64,000 nt of DNA from Blasia pusilla (lineage: Eukaryota > Marchantiophyta > Marchantiopsida > Blasiales): the NCBI GenBank assembly GCA_050084515.1, contig CM114274.1:28024001-28088000 (forward strand), given 5' to 3'. Within the stretch, counting starts at the first letter, position 1. Every line of letters begins with the position of its first letter. A program made the translations under genes and the position numbers. This document shows positions 11,305-23,200 of the stretch, piece by piece. The notes under the pieces are model-generated. The model was not told the origin of the DNA, did no database searches, and saw nothing but the letters and a program-made list of their open reading frames with translations.

Positions 11305-14300
11305 CTACAATGCATTGTTTGTGGAATAGTTGTTAGCATAAGATTGTCTTGATCGGCCTTGCTTCTGGCCAGTGCTGTTTTGGGGATGCCGTGGTTGTAA
11401 GTTGGCACCTTTATTGCGCCTGCGACCGAAACTGACTACTGTAGGAATGTCATCCACTGATTTGGAAACAGTGCTGAGCCTTGATACTGCTGCAGTTAGA
11501 CTGTCTACATCCATGGCTCCCATAGATTCTGCACTGTGAGGGAAAGACGAGTTTTGATCTTCCTGCCCATCCTCTATCATTTGTGCATCTAAATGACCCG
11601 AGGTTTCTCCCGCAGCTAGAAGTTCAGAGGGCTTTTTCTGCTGTAATGTTGACATTCCTGGTTTCTTCTGTGACACTGGTGGCTCCGGTTGCTTATATGC
11701 ATGCTGCTGTTTTCGCTGCCGCTGCCGTTGAGATAGGTGTTTCTTCGAATGGAACCGGAAAGATCTGGGAAACTGATGTTTATCCACCAAATGCTGCAGT
11801 CTTCTGGGATCACTTTGGAATCGCCCAGGGCATCCTTCCACCAAGCATTCATACTGCAATAATTAAACAATGACCAAATATCAGCAGAAAGTCGAAGAAA
11901 CAAACCTTGTATCCACAACTGCTCAGACAATCACGTCATCCACTTGAGCTAGTTAGAGGACAGCAAACCAGTTCATGTAGTAGTTTGTGCGAAACTCCAA
12001 TGAGGGTTTTTGTTTGTTTGCTTTTGTTGGTCCAAATGACAAAGTTCCGTAAGACTATCGTCGGTAACCTCCTTGGCTGATTTTCCAAGAAGTTCTCAGT
12101 TCAACTTGGTTTAGAAGCGAACTTAAGGTTTCCTGGAAAATAGGAATTTTTTTCTTAAAGCCAGGAAAATATTCGAAGTGATGTAAGGGCGTTGAGACTG
12201 CTCATCAATTTTCATGTTAGAAAATCAACCTGTTTCTAAGCTGTTTAGAACAGGCTTTGGATTGGCCTTCGACAAGATGCACTACGGACGGACTGACTTC
12301 CCTTCCAACCGTAGGTTCTGACAGTTCTTCCTTCCATATTCATTCCAGTTGAAGATCCTACTGCCTTCTTGACGGTCTGGGGTTTCCGACACGTAGCTTA
12401 GCACTGGAATTTGTTTGCGGAACCAAACTTCACGACTGACATTTCTCTCCCAACCTCCTACACCAATGACGTTTTTACTTCCTGTGCAAATGGACGGATT
12501 GGCGTTTTAGTGTAGATTCCACCCTTCCAAACGATATGTAAAGATAAGAGCCAAGTAGAATTCGTACCATGGGGTAGTTTCGAGCAACTTTGGCCTGAAA
12601 GAATGAGTCATGCGTCTCTGATACGTGCAGATTTAAGAGCCGCGTTGTGGGGAAAACAATGGAACACACAGAGCATCTTGCCGTGTGTCGGACAGCATAA
12701 TGAGCCTCCAAGTCTGCCAACAATTTCAATTTTACCCCACATCCAACAATGGGACAATGGATTTGCCTGCATTCAGACATAGCTGCAAAAATTAAGTGGA
12801 TTCCTACGACTCAATTAAACTGATCACGACAGACACCCAAAGCACATATTCGAACTGCTCATATAGAATATACATGGATGATTACATCAAATACAGTACT
12901 GGAACGTTGAGGAAGATGTATGGAATCAGTTCGTGTAGATTACTTACAAGATTTCTTCCTCTTCAAGACGACTGATGAGAGTTTTCTCCTCTTCAGTGAT
13001 GTTAAGAGAAACCTGCGTTGAAACATTGAAGTTATATCCCTGACTAGATCCTCCTCTCGAAAATTTCAAATTTGAATCCGCTAGATCGTAAAAAGAGGGC
13101 GAGGGCTCATAAGGAAGGAGGATTTTCTAATTACAACCTGCTGAACGTAGGGATTCAATCAATGCTTAGGTGAGTCGGCCCTGATCTAGGCACCAGATCA
13201 TTTCTTCAATGTGCTACTAGCAATAGGGAAGCGCCACGGACACTCGAGTCTCTGTAGTAGTGGTGAAATCAGGTACAAGGTTCAAAAATAGCTTCAAGTT
13301 TGGTTTCCGTGCTCAGTGTGTTCTTGAATGACGAAGGCTAAGAGTTGACTGGTCTTGTACCACTCCAGGCTAGTATCTTGGTGTGGTCTTTATCAGGTAG
13401 TGATCACGGAGTTCCAGCTTCTACGATCATTTGCCTTCGCTACGATCTCAAATAACATCCAAAAACAGTTCTAAATCTGGACGATTAGTCTTCTCCGAAT
13501 ACGTAGGATAGAGGAAAGCTGTTAACTAGGTGACGAATATTTCAAGGGTTAAAATCTCGAGCGCTTTATCTCAGACATTTTCAGAGAACGATCATAACGG
13601 TGAATTTCTTGTAGAAGAACATCATCTCCACCACGAAAGTAGTGTTGCGACGTCTCGAATTGATATTATTGACACAATCAAACCCTACCACTCCAGACCA
13701 GACTTCGAATGAAATTGGTCACTGCGTGCCATCGATGGACAGAGAGAAAAAGGTCTGCTATCCAAATTCGGGTAGGGCTTCAACGTCATCACAACACCTT
13801 AAAGTGGAGTGAGCTGCGTCCAGAATTGTAGCTGAATATAGGCCTTCCACCAGTCTCTAGAGTCATGATTAAAGAACGACTCTCATCTCTGTTATGTGTT
13901 CAGCATAAAAGGTCACTGCCAGTGGGCTCAACTATGTTCTCCCCAGATAAAAGGGGAATCCGTGTGACAACGCCATCGGCAGCTGCGGAACAGTGACTGT
14001 GCATGCAGATTTTTCCACATAAGGAGTCCATTGAAGCCATAAACTGTCCTTGTGCTTACGATGAATGGCTGTAATTTTGCCAGAAAGGTGGTCACAGAAA
14101 TATTACTTGGATCAACAACTTCATGCCCAGATCTCTCAACGCCAAGTGAGTGCGGCCAGATGGATGGATATCAAGTGAGGGTTCTATACGCGTAGCAAGC
14201 AGCTTTAAGCAGAAGGAGGCCACTCAAAGACTTAGAGAAAAATACACCTATGGACCGGGTAAAGCATCAGCTAACAATAGTTTCCCCTCGACTCGAAATT

Positions 14301-14610
14301 CAGAAGGCGACGAAGAGACAAAGCTTATCAATGATGAGCAAGGATTTGTGCAATTGTTAAGCGTACACTACAGCTCAGAAGCCATCACCACGAAGTCCAG
14401 GAAAATGGAGTAAACGCGACAACAGTCACTGACCTGCTTAGCCTGAAGCTCTCGCTCAAGGTTACCAGCAGAGAAGAAGGCATTATTAGCTCCAAATTTT
14501 CGTCTCACCGCGACCCAGGATGGAAACTCGCTCTGCCTCTCACTCCCCCTTTCCTTGTCGTCCTCCATTCTCTCCCTCTGCTCTCTTTCGTCAGAGTCGT
14601 CCTCACTCAC
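11305..14610 (-). CDS. C2H2 zinc-finger protein, ZNF511-like, 4 exons
   Basis: Proposed exons: 14610-14434, 13012-12948, 12766-12568, 11853-11305. All junctions are GT-AG with matching phases; product 329 residues. Three zinc fingers can be read: C85/C90 with H103/H108, C112/C115 with H128/H133, and C150/C155 with H168/H173. The third lies across the last intron, after the motif FQAKVARNYPM, in the order seen in ZNF511-type proteins. A basic segment (KHLSQRQRQRKQQ) follows and may act in nuclear targeting; the C-terminal half is polar and low in complexity. The N-terminus is acidic (SEDDSDEREQRER). The exact role of ZNF511 proteins is poorly defined; nucleic-acid binding is inferred from the fingers only. 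The acceptor of exon 3 was chosen at 12,766 because the alternative at 12,782 gives a stop. The whole gene is repeated at 54,082-57,389. Confidence 0.85.
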
Positions 14611-15180
14611 ATCGCCTGCCTGATCATCTTAACCGCCTACGAATTCTTACTTCCCTCCACGATCCCCTCCCTCCCTAGCACCCGACGACCGCATCCATTT
14701 CCTCCACGCCATCACCAATGCGTCAATTCACTCGCCCCCACTCCCTAAACTCTCCTTTCAGATTTGCTCATCCGTCAGACCACATCTCAACAATCCAATC
14801 TCACCACATCGCCATCCCTGCTCTCCGAGCTCCGCCTGCTTTCCAATCCACCGCGATGATCGGCCACTGCAGCTCACGGTGACTTCCCAGAGAGAACCCT
14901 TAAGGGCCTTCTTGATTCAAACACCCAAATGCTGCCCGCTCCGAATTTTGAATTCTTCATATGAGGCTCGTTCACGCCCCGGATTTGTGAGCCTGGCTTA
15001 CGAAACCGCTCTACTTTAACCAGGCTGTAGAGCAAACCGCCGGAACTTCCACGCGAGGCTGGTTTGGTGCGGATGCTGTCTACCCCTCAAATCTATTCCC
15101 CACTCACCTTTTTTATTCGGGGTTTCTATCCTTCTCAACAACCAGATCCTTAGTCCGTTTTGTCGCTCTTGGATAAGTAC
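14611..15180. promoter_or_regulatory. Upstream region of the ZNF511-like gene
   Basis: C-rich on the plus strand (14,640-15,060), unlike the AT-rich surroundings, as expected of a plant promoter/5' UTR. No gene or certain TATA box is visible. Confidence 0.35.
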
Positions 15181-16135
15181 TTAGTTTATTACACGTCTAT
15201 GTAATTATAAATATATATTACATTTTTATTTCCCGTATTTAAGAGTTAGTGTATAGTTTGTGAAGGGATGAGTTTAATGATGTTGTACACCAATTAAAAA
15301 AAATTCTACTCGCATTATGTGAAACATTTTTTTTTCCCGATTGTAATGTGGCAAACACATAGGTGTTTGCAAATGAGGAGGGCACTCTCCCATAATAATG
15401 TAGACTAGTAAGGTGTCTGTGCGATGCACGAAATACAAAAAAGTGTTTAAGAGTTAGCGCATCGCCCGTGAAGGGTAAAGATTAATGATGTTGCACATAA
15501 CTTCAAAATTTTTTCTTCCTACTTGTAGCAGGTGAAATATTTTCTTGATGCCCAGTTGCCATGTGTCAAGCAGAGAGGTGTTTGTAAATCCAGAAGGCAC
15601 TCTCCCATAATAATAATAATATAGATATAGATATAGATTTTTCTTGGGAGCATACCCAAGAACCGGCAATCTATATTATTATTATGGGAGATAAGATATA
15701 GCCCGTGGAGGAAGAGGTGAAGGGAAAAGATTGATGATGCTGCACACAAATTCAATTTTTTTCTTGTTGCCAGTAACAATGAAATATTTTCTTGCTGTCT
15801 CATTGCCATATGTCAAGCAGAGAGGTGTTTGCAAATCAAGAAGGCACTCTCCCATAATAATATAGATATAGATTGCTGGTTCTTGGGTGTGCGGGACGCC
15901 GGGAGTGCACCCAAGAATCGGAAATCTACATTATTATTATTATGGGAGATAGTCAATAGCCTGTGGAGGAAGAGATGAAGGGAAAAGATTGATGATGCTC
16001 CACATAAATTCATTTTTTCCTTGCAACCAATAACATGTGAAGTATTTTCTTGTTGTCCCATTGCCACATGTCAAGCAGAGAGGTGTTTGCAAATCAAGAA
16101 GCCACTCTCCCATAATAGTATAGATTATATACACG
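15180..16135 (-). mobile_element. Array of at least four small Helitron-like / fold-back elements
   Basis: Related units of about 190-235 bases follow each other. Each has an end reading ctcccataata(n)atagat on the plus strand and a shared interior (gatgatgctgcacac..., ttttcttg..., aggtgtttgcaaat). Read on the minus strand, one unit ends near 15,405 with the small stem GTGC-ATC-GCAC, ten bases, then CTAG, directly followed by TC of the next unit: the classic Helitron 3' end joined to a 5' TC. Between other units the ends form inverted arms of about 35-40 bases around acccaagaa(c/t)cgg, so a fold-back/MITE reading is also possible. No protein is encoded. A related single unit lies at about 22,790-22,975. 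Confidence 0.6.
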
Positions 16136-16389
16136 TTCGTGTTCTCACAAGTAATTTATTAAAATTTTATTTTATATGACACACATAAATATCACATGTC
16201 CTACATTCCTTAGTTTAGACATATGGAGAATTTCAAAGTGTCCTCATTTGGGAAACGCTCCTCCAATAATAGTATATATTGCCCTACTATCATCGCGTAA
16301 CTTTTTGGCATTTATTCCTTTGGATGTCACGTGGCCTCGGAAGGTTTAATGGGGGTAGTGCATCCATTTTCTTATAAAGTTTTTTTGAA

Positions 16390-17360
16390 AGTCATAAAGG
16401 AAAGATAAGAAATGTAAAAAGAAAACCAACTCAACAAGTTGTACGACTGACATTTTGAAAAAAAAAACTGAAAAAGAATTCTAGTGGTTAGGCACATGCG
16501 AATAGACGACAAGGTGAGTAGCCTCAAACCACATTATCTCGACATATCAACGCCATGTAGTTGCTCTTGTCCAACAATGTATCTTGGAATGTGAGCCACC
16601 GATACAACCTCCTAATCACATCGTGGATTAATGTTCATTCTCCACCATATACATATCAGAGACTATGGAGACCCTTTGCATCAATGGCCTCCCCACATGG
16701 ATAAATTTAGCACACCTAGAAGACAAGGATGAGGAAGTTCAAGGCCTAACTGCAAAGTTGTTGAGAAAATACTTCAAGGAAGATGAAATGGAAGAATAAG
16801 AAGATTTGTAGTAAGCCATGCCCATGCTATTGCACACATGAACCCAAATGAGCTTAATGAGTGGAAAAGGATGCCTCCATAAGAATGCTAAAAAAGTTGA
16901 TTTGGCGCGAATTCTCGAAGATAAGCTCTTGAATTCGATCAAGCCCTTCTAAAACCAATTGATTGAAAGGGGGTAAAATTGCTTATGTAGCAAGTGGAAG
17001 AAGAGCCAAGGTAGATGTGAGATTTTGTTGGAATAATAGACCCCCTACTCTACAGAGGCCATACGATCTACCAAGATAGGTGCATCTTCTTGGAGAAACC
17101 TTGAAATCATAATTAGAGCAACCTAACTCCCCCCAAAATTTACTAGTGCAGATGCAACTATGTAGGAAAGCCCTACATTTCCAAAGAAAAAGACAAGATA
17201 GCTTGCCATGAAGCCAAGACACCATCATCTCCCTCAAATGTATTTGGACCAAGAAGTTGACTGAGAGTTTCCATGATAGAATTATCAAAAAGACCAACCT
17301 ATGTAAGAATTCTAAAGTGGGAGGACAAGTGCAAAGAATGTAGGAGGGACGTTTTAGAAA
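16390..17360 (-). repeat. R1 element, left part
   Basis: About three-quarters similar by eye to 42,150-43,000. It resumes at 18,994-19,140 after the copia remnant. Minus-strand peptides such as SRFLQEDAPIL parallel SRFLQGATPIL of the 42-kb locus, suggesting a once-coding sequence read on the minus strand. Class unknown. Confidence 0.55.
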
Positions 17361-17475
17361 ATATCGGAATAGTACATTAGTTAACTTCTTTTCATCTCCT
17401 TTTTGTGAGACTAAAGAAATATCGGAATAGTACATTAGTTAACTTCTTTTCATCTCCTTTTGTGAGACTAAAGAA
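17359..17475. repeat. 58-base tandem duplication at the copia/R1 junction
   Basis: atatcggaatagtac occurs at 17,361 and again at 17,419 with near-identical following sequence (one T fewer in a T-run of the second unit). Present in the right copy at about 60,113-60,229. Confidence 0.85.
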
Positions 17476-18993
17476 ACAGGGCACTTTGCATTATTCCCAA
17501 CAATAACAACGATGGGCTCTTGTAGAGGCTGTAAGAAGCTATACCAATCCTTATGATTGGTCATATGCCTAGATGCTCCACTATCGAACACCCATGCATC
17601 TTCACTCTTTGACTTAGTGGAATGTTCTGCTTGTGTGCAAAACTCTTCGATTGCTACCCAAACATCTACTTCATGTTCTCCTAGTTCTACAAAATTTCCA
17701 GACTCCTTCTTAGGTCTTAAACAACCGTTCTTCTCATCCTGACTCCTCTTTCTACAATCTTTGATAGGATGACCTAGCTTACCACAATAAAAGCATTTGA
17801 AGGCTTTCCTTGGAAATTTCTTCTTGACATTTGAACTGTAATCTTGATTTCTACCTCTCTATACGTTGGCAGTAAATGTTGCATCACTTCCCTCTCTTGC
17901 TTTGAAGCGCATTTCCTCTTCTACCAACATTGCACTAAATTGTTCAAAAGTAAGTGACGTGGGTCTTACTTGAGAATTCAATGCAGTGACGAAATTGTCA
18001 TACCTTGGAGGAAAAATCCATATGCACCGACGTGCCAAATCTTTGCTAGACTTTGAAATTCCTACGGATGCCATCTGATCTTGAAGATTCTTGCTCCGCG
18101 CTTTCTCCTTCTGAAAAATTCTTGGACGTTAGCTGATTCTCCAGATTTTGAATCCGAGTCTCATTTCTCGTTTCATATTGATTCTTCGGAATGTTGAACG
18201 CCTCAACAGCAATGGTTGTATGTTGAATAAGAGTCATGACAGAATCAATTACATTCGTAACAATTGCATATAGAGCATCAACGTTTCTACATTTCCATGC
18301 CAACAATACAACAGGACCGATATCACCAGATGAAGATGAACATGCAGAACTCAAAGTAGCTTGTGGATTCGAATCGACCCATGTGGTCGTCTCCCAGATC
18401 TCAAATGATTCGAGTAAAGTTCTCATTTTGAACTTCCACAATGTATAGTTAGACCCATCTAACTTCCCTTCACTCAGCGGAGGAGGACGAGCACGAATTG
18501 ACGACGAAGTAGCCATCTCTCAAGATTTTGTGCAAACACACTAGATCTCCAGATACAAAATGCTGGAAAACCTATGATTCTAATATCATTTGAGAAAACA
18601 GAAAGTGACGAAATCACTGAAATCTTTACAAAACTTAGATACAAAGTGGCCTAGTCCGTCCGTGAGCTCACAGAAGAGCTTCAAAGGAACCTGAACATGG
18701 AGATAACTCGACATACGAGAATACGCTACCGCTGCGGCTCCCGACTATTTCACTACTCGGGAAACTAGGGTTGTTACCTATTTTTCTTCGTTTTTATTGA
18801 TAGAAAAATTTAGGATAGGATTATCCAATATAAGGTTGGATAATCCTAGTAATGCTACTCCTGAAACCACCTATGTCATATTACTATGACTCCTTCGACG
18901 TCTAAGTCGGAACAATCAATCTAGGCTTCTCCTCATACAAGGGGGCCGATCAAATTAATGGTGCTCAGAGAAGTGGATGTTGAGAATCCAACA
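17361..18993 (-). mobile_element. Truncated Ty1/copia retrotransposon (5' LTR, gag, start of protease) nested in R1
   Basis: Read on the minus strand. A putative 5' LTR of 403 bases starts TGTTGG at 18,993 and ends CA at 18,591. A decayed primer-binding site follows at 18,588-18,571 (TGATATTAGAATCATAGG, against the usual TGGTATCAGAGC pattern). Gag begins at 18,516 with LDGSNYTLWKFKM, typical of plant copia gag, continues after a frame break at 18,074-17,859, then a CCHC knuckle (CFYCGKLGHPIKDC, about 17,790-17,745) and the aspartic protease active site WVFDSGASRHMT (about 17,595-17,560). Integrase, reverse transcriptase and the 3' LTR are missing; the copy ends at about 17,361 in a 58-base tandem duplication. 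Frameshifts make it non-functional. Confidence 0.8.
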
Positions 18994-19140
18994 AATCCCA
19001 TAAGCCACTTAGGGATCCCCCCAGATGAAGTAACAAATGAAGCTCTTCTACATCTTTCAAAAAAAGATGCTTAAAGGCCTCATCCATGTACTTGAAGACA
19101 TAATTGAAAAGGAGGCTTATCTATAGCTAATAAACGAAAA
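18994..19140 (-). repeat. R1 element, right part resumed after the copia insertion
   Basis: Matches 43,010-43,110 over ataagccact, gatcccc and gatga(a/g), continuing R1 where 17,360 left off. Confidence 0.55.
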
Positions 19141-21093
19141 ACTCCCAAGAGTCTAGAGATAGAGTACGGGAGAGGACTTATGACAATATGTGCATATATC
19201 TTATACAAAGAGATTAAGCCACTTCTTGAATTTTTTGGGATAAAACAATCGTAGAGATATAAAAAACTATGCATGATAACTTGCATGTTGAGAAGCAAAG
19301 AGTATGAAGAAACGCCCTTGTGAAAACCTCTAAGTCAAGTTCTAAGACTATAACCATGGGCAAGTAAGTAGCAAGACAAAATACATAGTGTTGTTTTTGC
19401 ATTAGGTATATGTTATGATCAGTGAAATATACTTGCGCTATAACTAGAAAAAGTTTGTAATTTGAAGTAAAATGATGGCACAATAAATTGGCATGAGTGA
19501 AATACATCTATAGAAATTTCAGTTTTTTGTGAGATTGCATGAAATTGAGATGATAGAGACATAACCCTTTGTCTTTGTAAACATTAGGTTACTATTAGTG
19601 AAACATCTTTATTATTGTTGGAGATTGCCCTTTCAATTTGCAAAATCAATTGCAATGTTTCTCTCTCTCAAAATTAGATTTATATTGCATTGGAATTGCA
19701 TATAAATAAAAAGCTACCTTGCTGAAAATTTCTACCTTCCTCTCATCCCCTCCAAATTTAAAATTCCATATCTCTCAGTCCCCTTCTAAAAATTTAATAT
19801 TGTTGAAAATTCATTCTTATAATCTCAAAATTTTCCCTTAAATTAGATAAAATTCAATCAAATCTCTCCCAAATAATTATTTTGGCTAGCATCTAACACG
19901 CACCAGGTGGTAACCAAAACTAGCTTATATTTTAATTACAAATATTTATCATCAATTTACTTTGAAATTTGAATTGCTTTTATAGATGTGGCATGCATAT
20001 AGATTTTGACATTTCTTACCTCCAAGCATTTATAGTATCATATATTTTGGTTTAATATCCAAGGAATAGATACAAAGTAATGAACTATATATTTTCTTAT
20101 ATTAACAAAAAATCAAAACTTGATAGAAAATATATGTGAGAAAATATTTAAACATGAGTTAATTTTAAAATTAAAAGAAGAAGATGTACAATTTACAATT
20201 TTTTTATATTCCATGGCTTGTGAAAACATATGGAAACTAATTATATTCAAGAAAAAATTTTAAAATAATTTTAAATTTAATTGAAATAAAATTTATCTCA
20301 AGAAAATACTAATTCTAAAAGAAGTATCTTGAAAGACTCTTACTGAGAAATAACATGAACTTATTTTGAGAATATGGCATGACTTTTCTTTTAACTATTG
20401 ATAAAATAATCTTACACAAACTAATTTGAAAAGTTGAAAGCACGTTTTTAATTTGGGCATTTGAATTGCACATCCTAAATATTCTTTACACTTCTTAACT
20501 CAAAACACAAGTAATAGTCTACATAAATTCTAATCTTTTATAATATAAATATATTGAAATCTAATTTAGTAATTCATATAATGATGAAGTATGAAAAATG
20601 AATTCTTTAAGACATCACAAACACACAAAGGATGCCAAAACTTTTAGAAACCTAAAATTATTTGAAGCTCAAAAAATAGATCTTTTTCATAGATTCTAAG
20701 ACTTCAATTTTTTTGGTGAAATTCTAGAGGATTGCACTTTCTTGTAAAAAAAACTAATCTCTTTATATTAATTTGTTATAGTTATTTGCACATCATACCT
20801 AGGGCATGGATGATCATAGAGAGAGTGAGTGTGTCACATCTTAGTTAGTTGATAAATAGAGTTCTATTGTGTTGATGGCTTAGAGAGTCAGCGGGTTGTT
20901 TGGATGTAACTTTGTTTTGAGGTATTAGATGAGATTGGCAAAAACTTCTTTGCATTGCCATCGTTGTTCTAACAAACCCTCTCTTTTATTGTTTTGGTTC
21001 AAGTGACTCGTTGATTGAATCAATGGTCAAGCGATAGATTGCAATTATCTGTGCGTGTTATTGTTTCTCAGGAATTTTTGGGGGGAAGAGCTT

Positions 21094-21097
<4 letters not shown>
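19140..21097. other. AT-rich intergenic DNA
   Basis: No recognised gene or element; strongly AT-rich from about 19,700 to 20,760. Confidence 0.6.

Positions 21098-21181
<84 letters not shown>
21098..21181. repeat. (GA)n microsatellite, 42 units
   Basis: Uninterrupted GA dinucleotides. The counterpart in the right copy (63,824-63,915) has 46 units. Confidence 0.98.
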
Positions 21182-21185
<4 letters not shown>

Positions 21186-22199
21186 TTTCTTAAGCCTACC
21201 TTGTAATGGTTTTCATATGCTTTCATACTCTTGTATGAAAGCACCTTAGGTTGAGGGGGTATAGACAACACAAATGTCACTGGGTCAATAACCACTGATT
21301 TTTCCTTAGCCTCTCAAAGTATTGCTTTGTGAATCCAATCCTCAAACGGTATGTTTGGATTCTCCAATTTATACTTCGTGCAAATGAAGTGTTAAAGTGT
21401 AAGTGAGAAGCAACAAGTTGATATGACAAAGAAAGCCAAAAAGATACATGTCAATCCAAGGTTGCAAAGAATTCCCATGAATTTCATAAAAAATTCCAAG
21501 TACAACTCATCAAATCCAAATTTGCATTGATTATGTGTTGTGTAAAATATAGTGATGAGCCAACAATAACAAATCAAGAGAGAGTCTCAGAGATATCCGT
21601 GCCCCTTCTAGCTCCTCCCCTATTACTCCGTCTTCCTCGCCATAATCTCAAAACCGTGTCCTAATAGCTCAAATCTCTTCATATATTCTGTAACAAATCC
21701 CATGGGGTTTTTTGCCACAAACTACAAACATAGGGAGCATAAGAGCCTCATTAAGATACGAGCTAGAGATGGAAATGTAATGGGGGGCTAAGTAGACTGA
21801 GCTCGAGGCATATAGGCCAAAGGAGACGCGAGGAAGGAACCAATGGAGTCCGTTAGCACAAACAGACAAAAGGCTGCTTCACATGGAGCCGCCCTTCCGT
21901 GGCTCTGTTTCAAACTAGATTGGCTTCTATTGAGGCAACTGAGCCACAAAAATGTGTGTATCTCCATTTGCCTAACCTCCGTTCCAACTCCTTTTTTTTC
22001 TTCTTTTAGTCCATTTTAAATTCAAGGGTTGAGGGAAGGAAGGAAGGGATTTAGGGTAGCAACATACAGACTAGTGAGCACTTCTAATAGACCAAAGAGC
22101 AATTTACATAGACACATCATATTCTAGGGCTTTATGGTGTATATTTCTTTTTAATTACTTTTTTTTTATTCCAAAAAAAATTGGACATACATACTCTAG
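21182..22199. other. Intergenic DNA at the start of the single-copy region
   Basis: No gene recognised. The duplicated block is traceable to at least 21,266, the counterpart of the last window base. Confidence 0.5.
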
Positions 22200-23200
22200 T
22201 AGGTGAAGAATAAGGAGGTCTTCATCAAAACTATTTTAGCTATAATTATTAACGTTTCAGAGTTATTTTGTGCATGGTTTCTTGAAAGAGGAATGTTTAG
22301 CAAAACCAACCTCGTTACTTTTATGATGGGGAGCACTGAAGATGAGGAAGTTGATATTCAAATTTTATTCATGTTCGATTTCATGATCAAAGAATGGCAT
22401 CGAAGTCAATCAAGTGGAAGAAGAGAGGTTTTTGGGTGATACCAAGAAAATTTGCATGGTGGGAGGTCATTCATAAGGAGGTTTGGACTTATAATGACAA
22501 TTTTCTTTACACTCACATGAGAAGTCAATATATAATATCTTTTGAAAAAATTCAGGGAAATACTAGATGTGATTGAACCATTCATGTTACCCATGCCACA
22601 CATGGGAGGAGAGAGTGAGAACGAGAGTTGAGATAGAAAAATGTGTTGTGGTAGTTATCTATTGATTTGCTTAGAATCCATCAATCGGAATCTTAAGTGA
22701 CTTATATGGGATTCAAAAAATTCAAATACACATAAAAAATGGACTAATAAGGGTCTGAATTATCAAATACACATCCATTATTATTGATATTAGTATAGAG
22801 CGCGTGTGATGAATGGGAGTGAAGGGACTAATGATGCTGCACACAAATTCATTTTTTTTCTTGGTGCCTGTAGTATGAGAAACATTTTCTTGCTGTCTAG
22901 TTGCCATGTGTCAAGCACATAGGTGTTTGTGAATCAACACAGAACTCTTCAATAATAATATAGATTCTAACAAGTGGACATAAATTATGTGCAAAATTTC
23001 TTAGATGGACAACAATTAATGATATGATTTAACAAATGCGCAAATATGAGCGAAGCTGTAGAGTTTCACAAATCATAGGAGCCATAGATGGGTCTCACAT
23101 AAAACTCAAATTCAAACTTATTATGAAATATTTCCCAAAGCACTATAAGAGTTATTACTCTGATTATCATATGTTTCTCCAAAGCATAAGTGACATGGTC
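22200..23200 (+). mobile_element. PIF/Harbinger transposase remnant
   Basis: Plus-strand peptides at 23,036-23,200 include IIGAIDGSHIKLK followed by YKSYYSDYHMFLQSISD, matching the GxxDGTHIxIK...YYSxxxQ block around the first catalytic Asp of PIF/Harbinger transposases. An upstream frame at 22,203-22,600 (FCAWFLERGMFSK, WKKRGFWVIP) may belong to the same element. A Helitron-like unit (22,790-22,975) interrupts it, and the later part of the domain is missing. Confidence 0.6.
22790..22975 (-). mobile_element. Single small Helitron-like unit
   Basis: Same interior and same aataataatatagat end as the units at 15.2-16.1 kb; inserted within the Harbinger remnant. Confidence 0.6.

Larger units (their letters stand above)
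1..21266 (+). repeat. Left copy of a large near-identical direct repeat
   Basis: This block recurs in the same orientation at 42,808-64,000. Matched points give an offset falling slowly from +42,807 (base 1) to +42,800 (oxidoreductase stop), +42,779 (zinc-finger start) and +42,734 (base 21,266), so the copies are collinear and differ mainly by small deletions in the right copy. It carries the oxidoreductase gene, the ZNF511-like gene, the Helitron-like array, the copia remnant and AT-rich DNA. Both genes are open in this copy under my exon models. The left boundary lies outside the window. Confidence 0.97.

Noticed and set aside
21015-21206. Open frames of alternating Arg-Glu or Ser-Leu over the GA tract
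   Set aside because: Translation of a dinucleotide microsatellite, not a gene.
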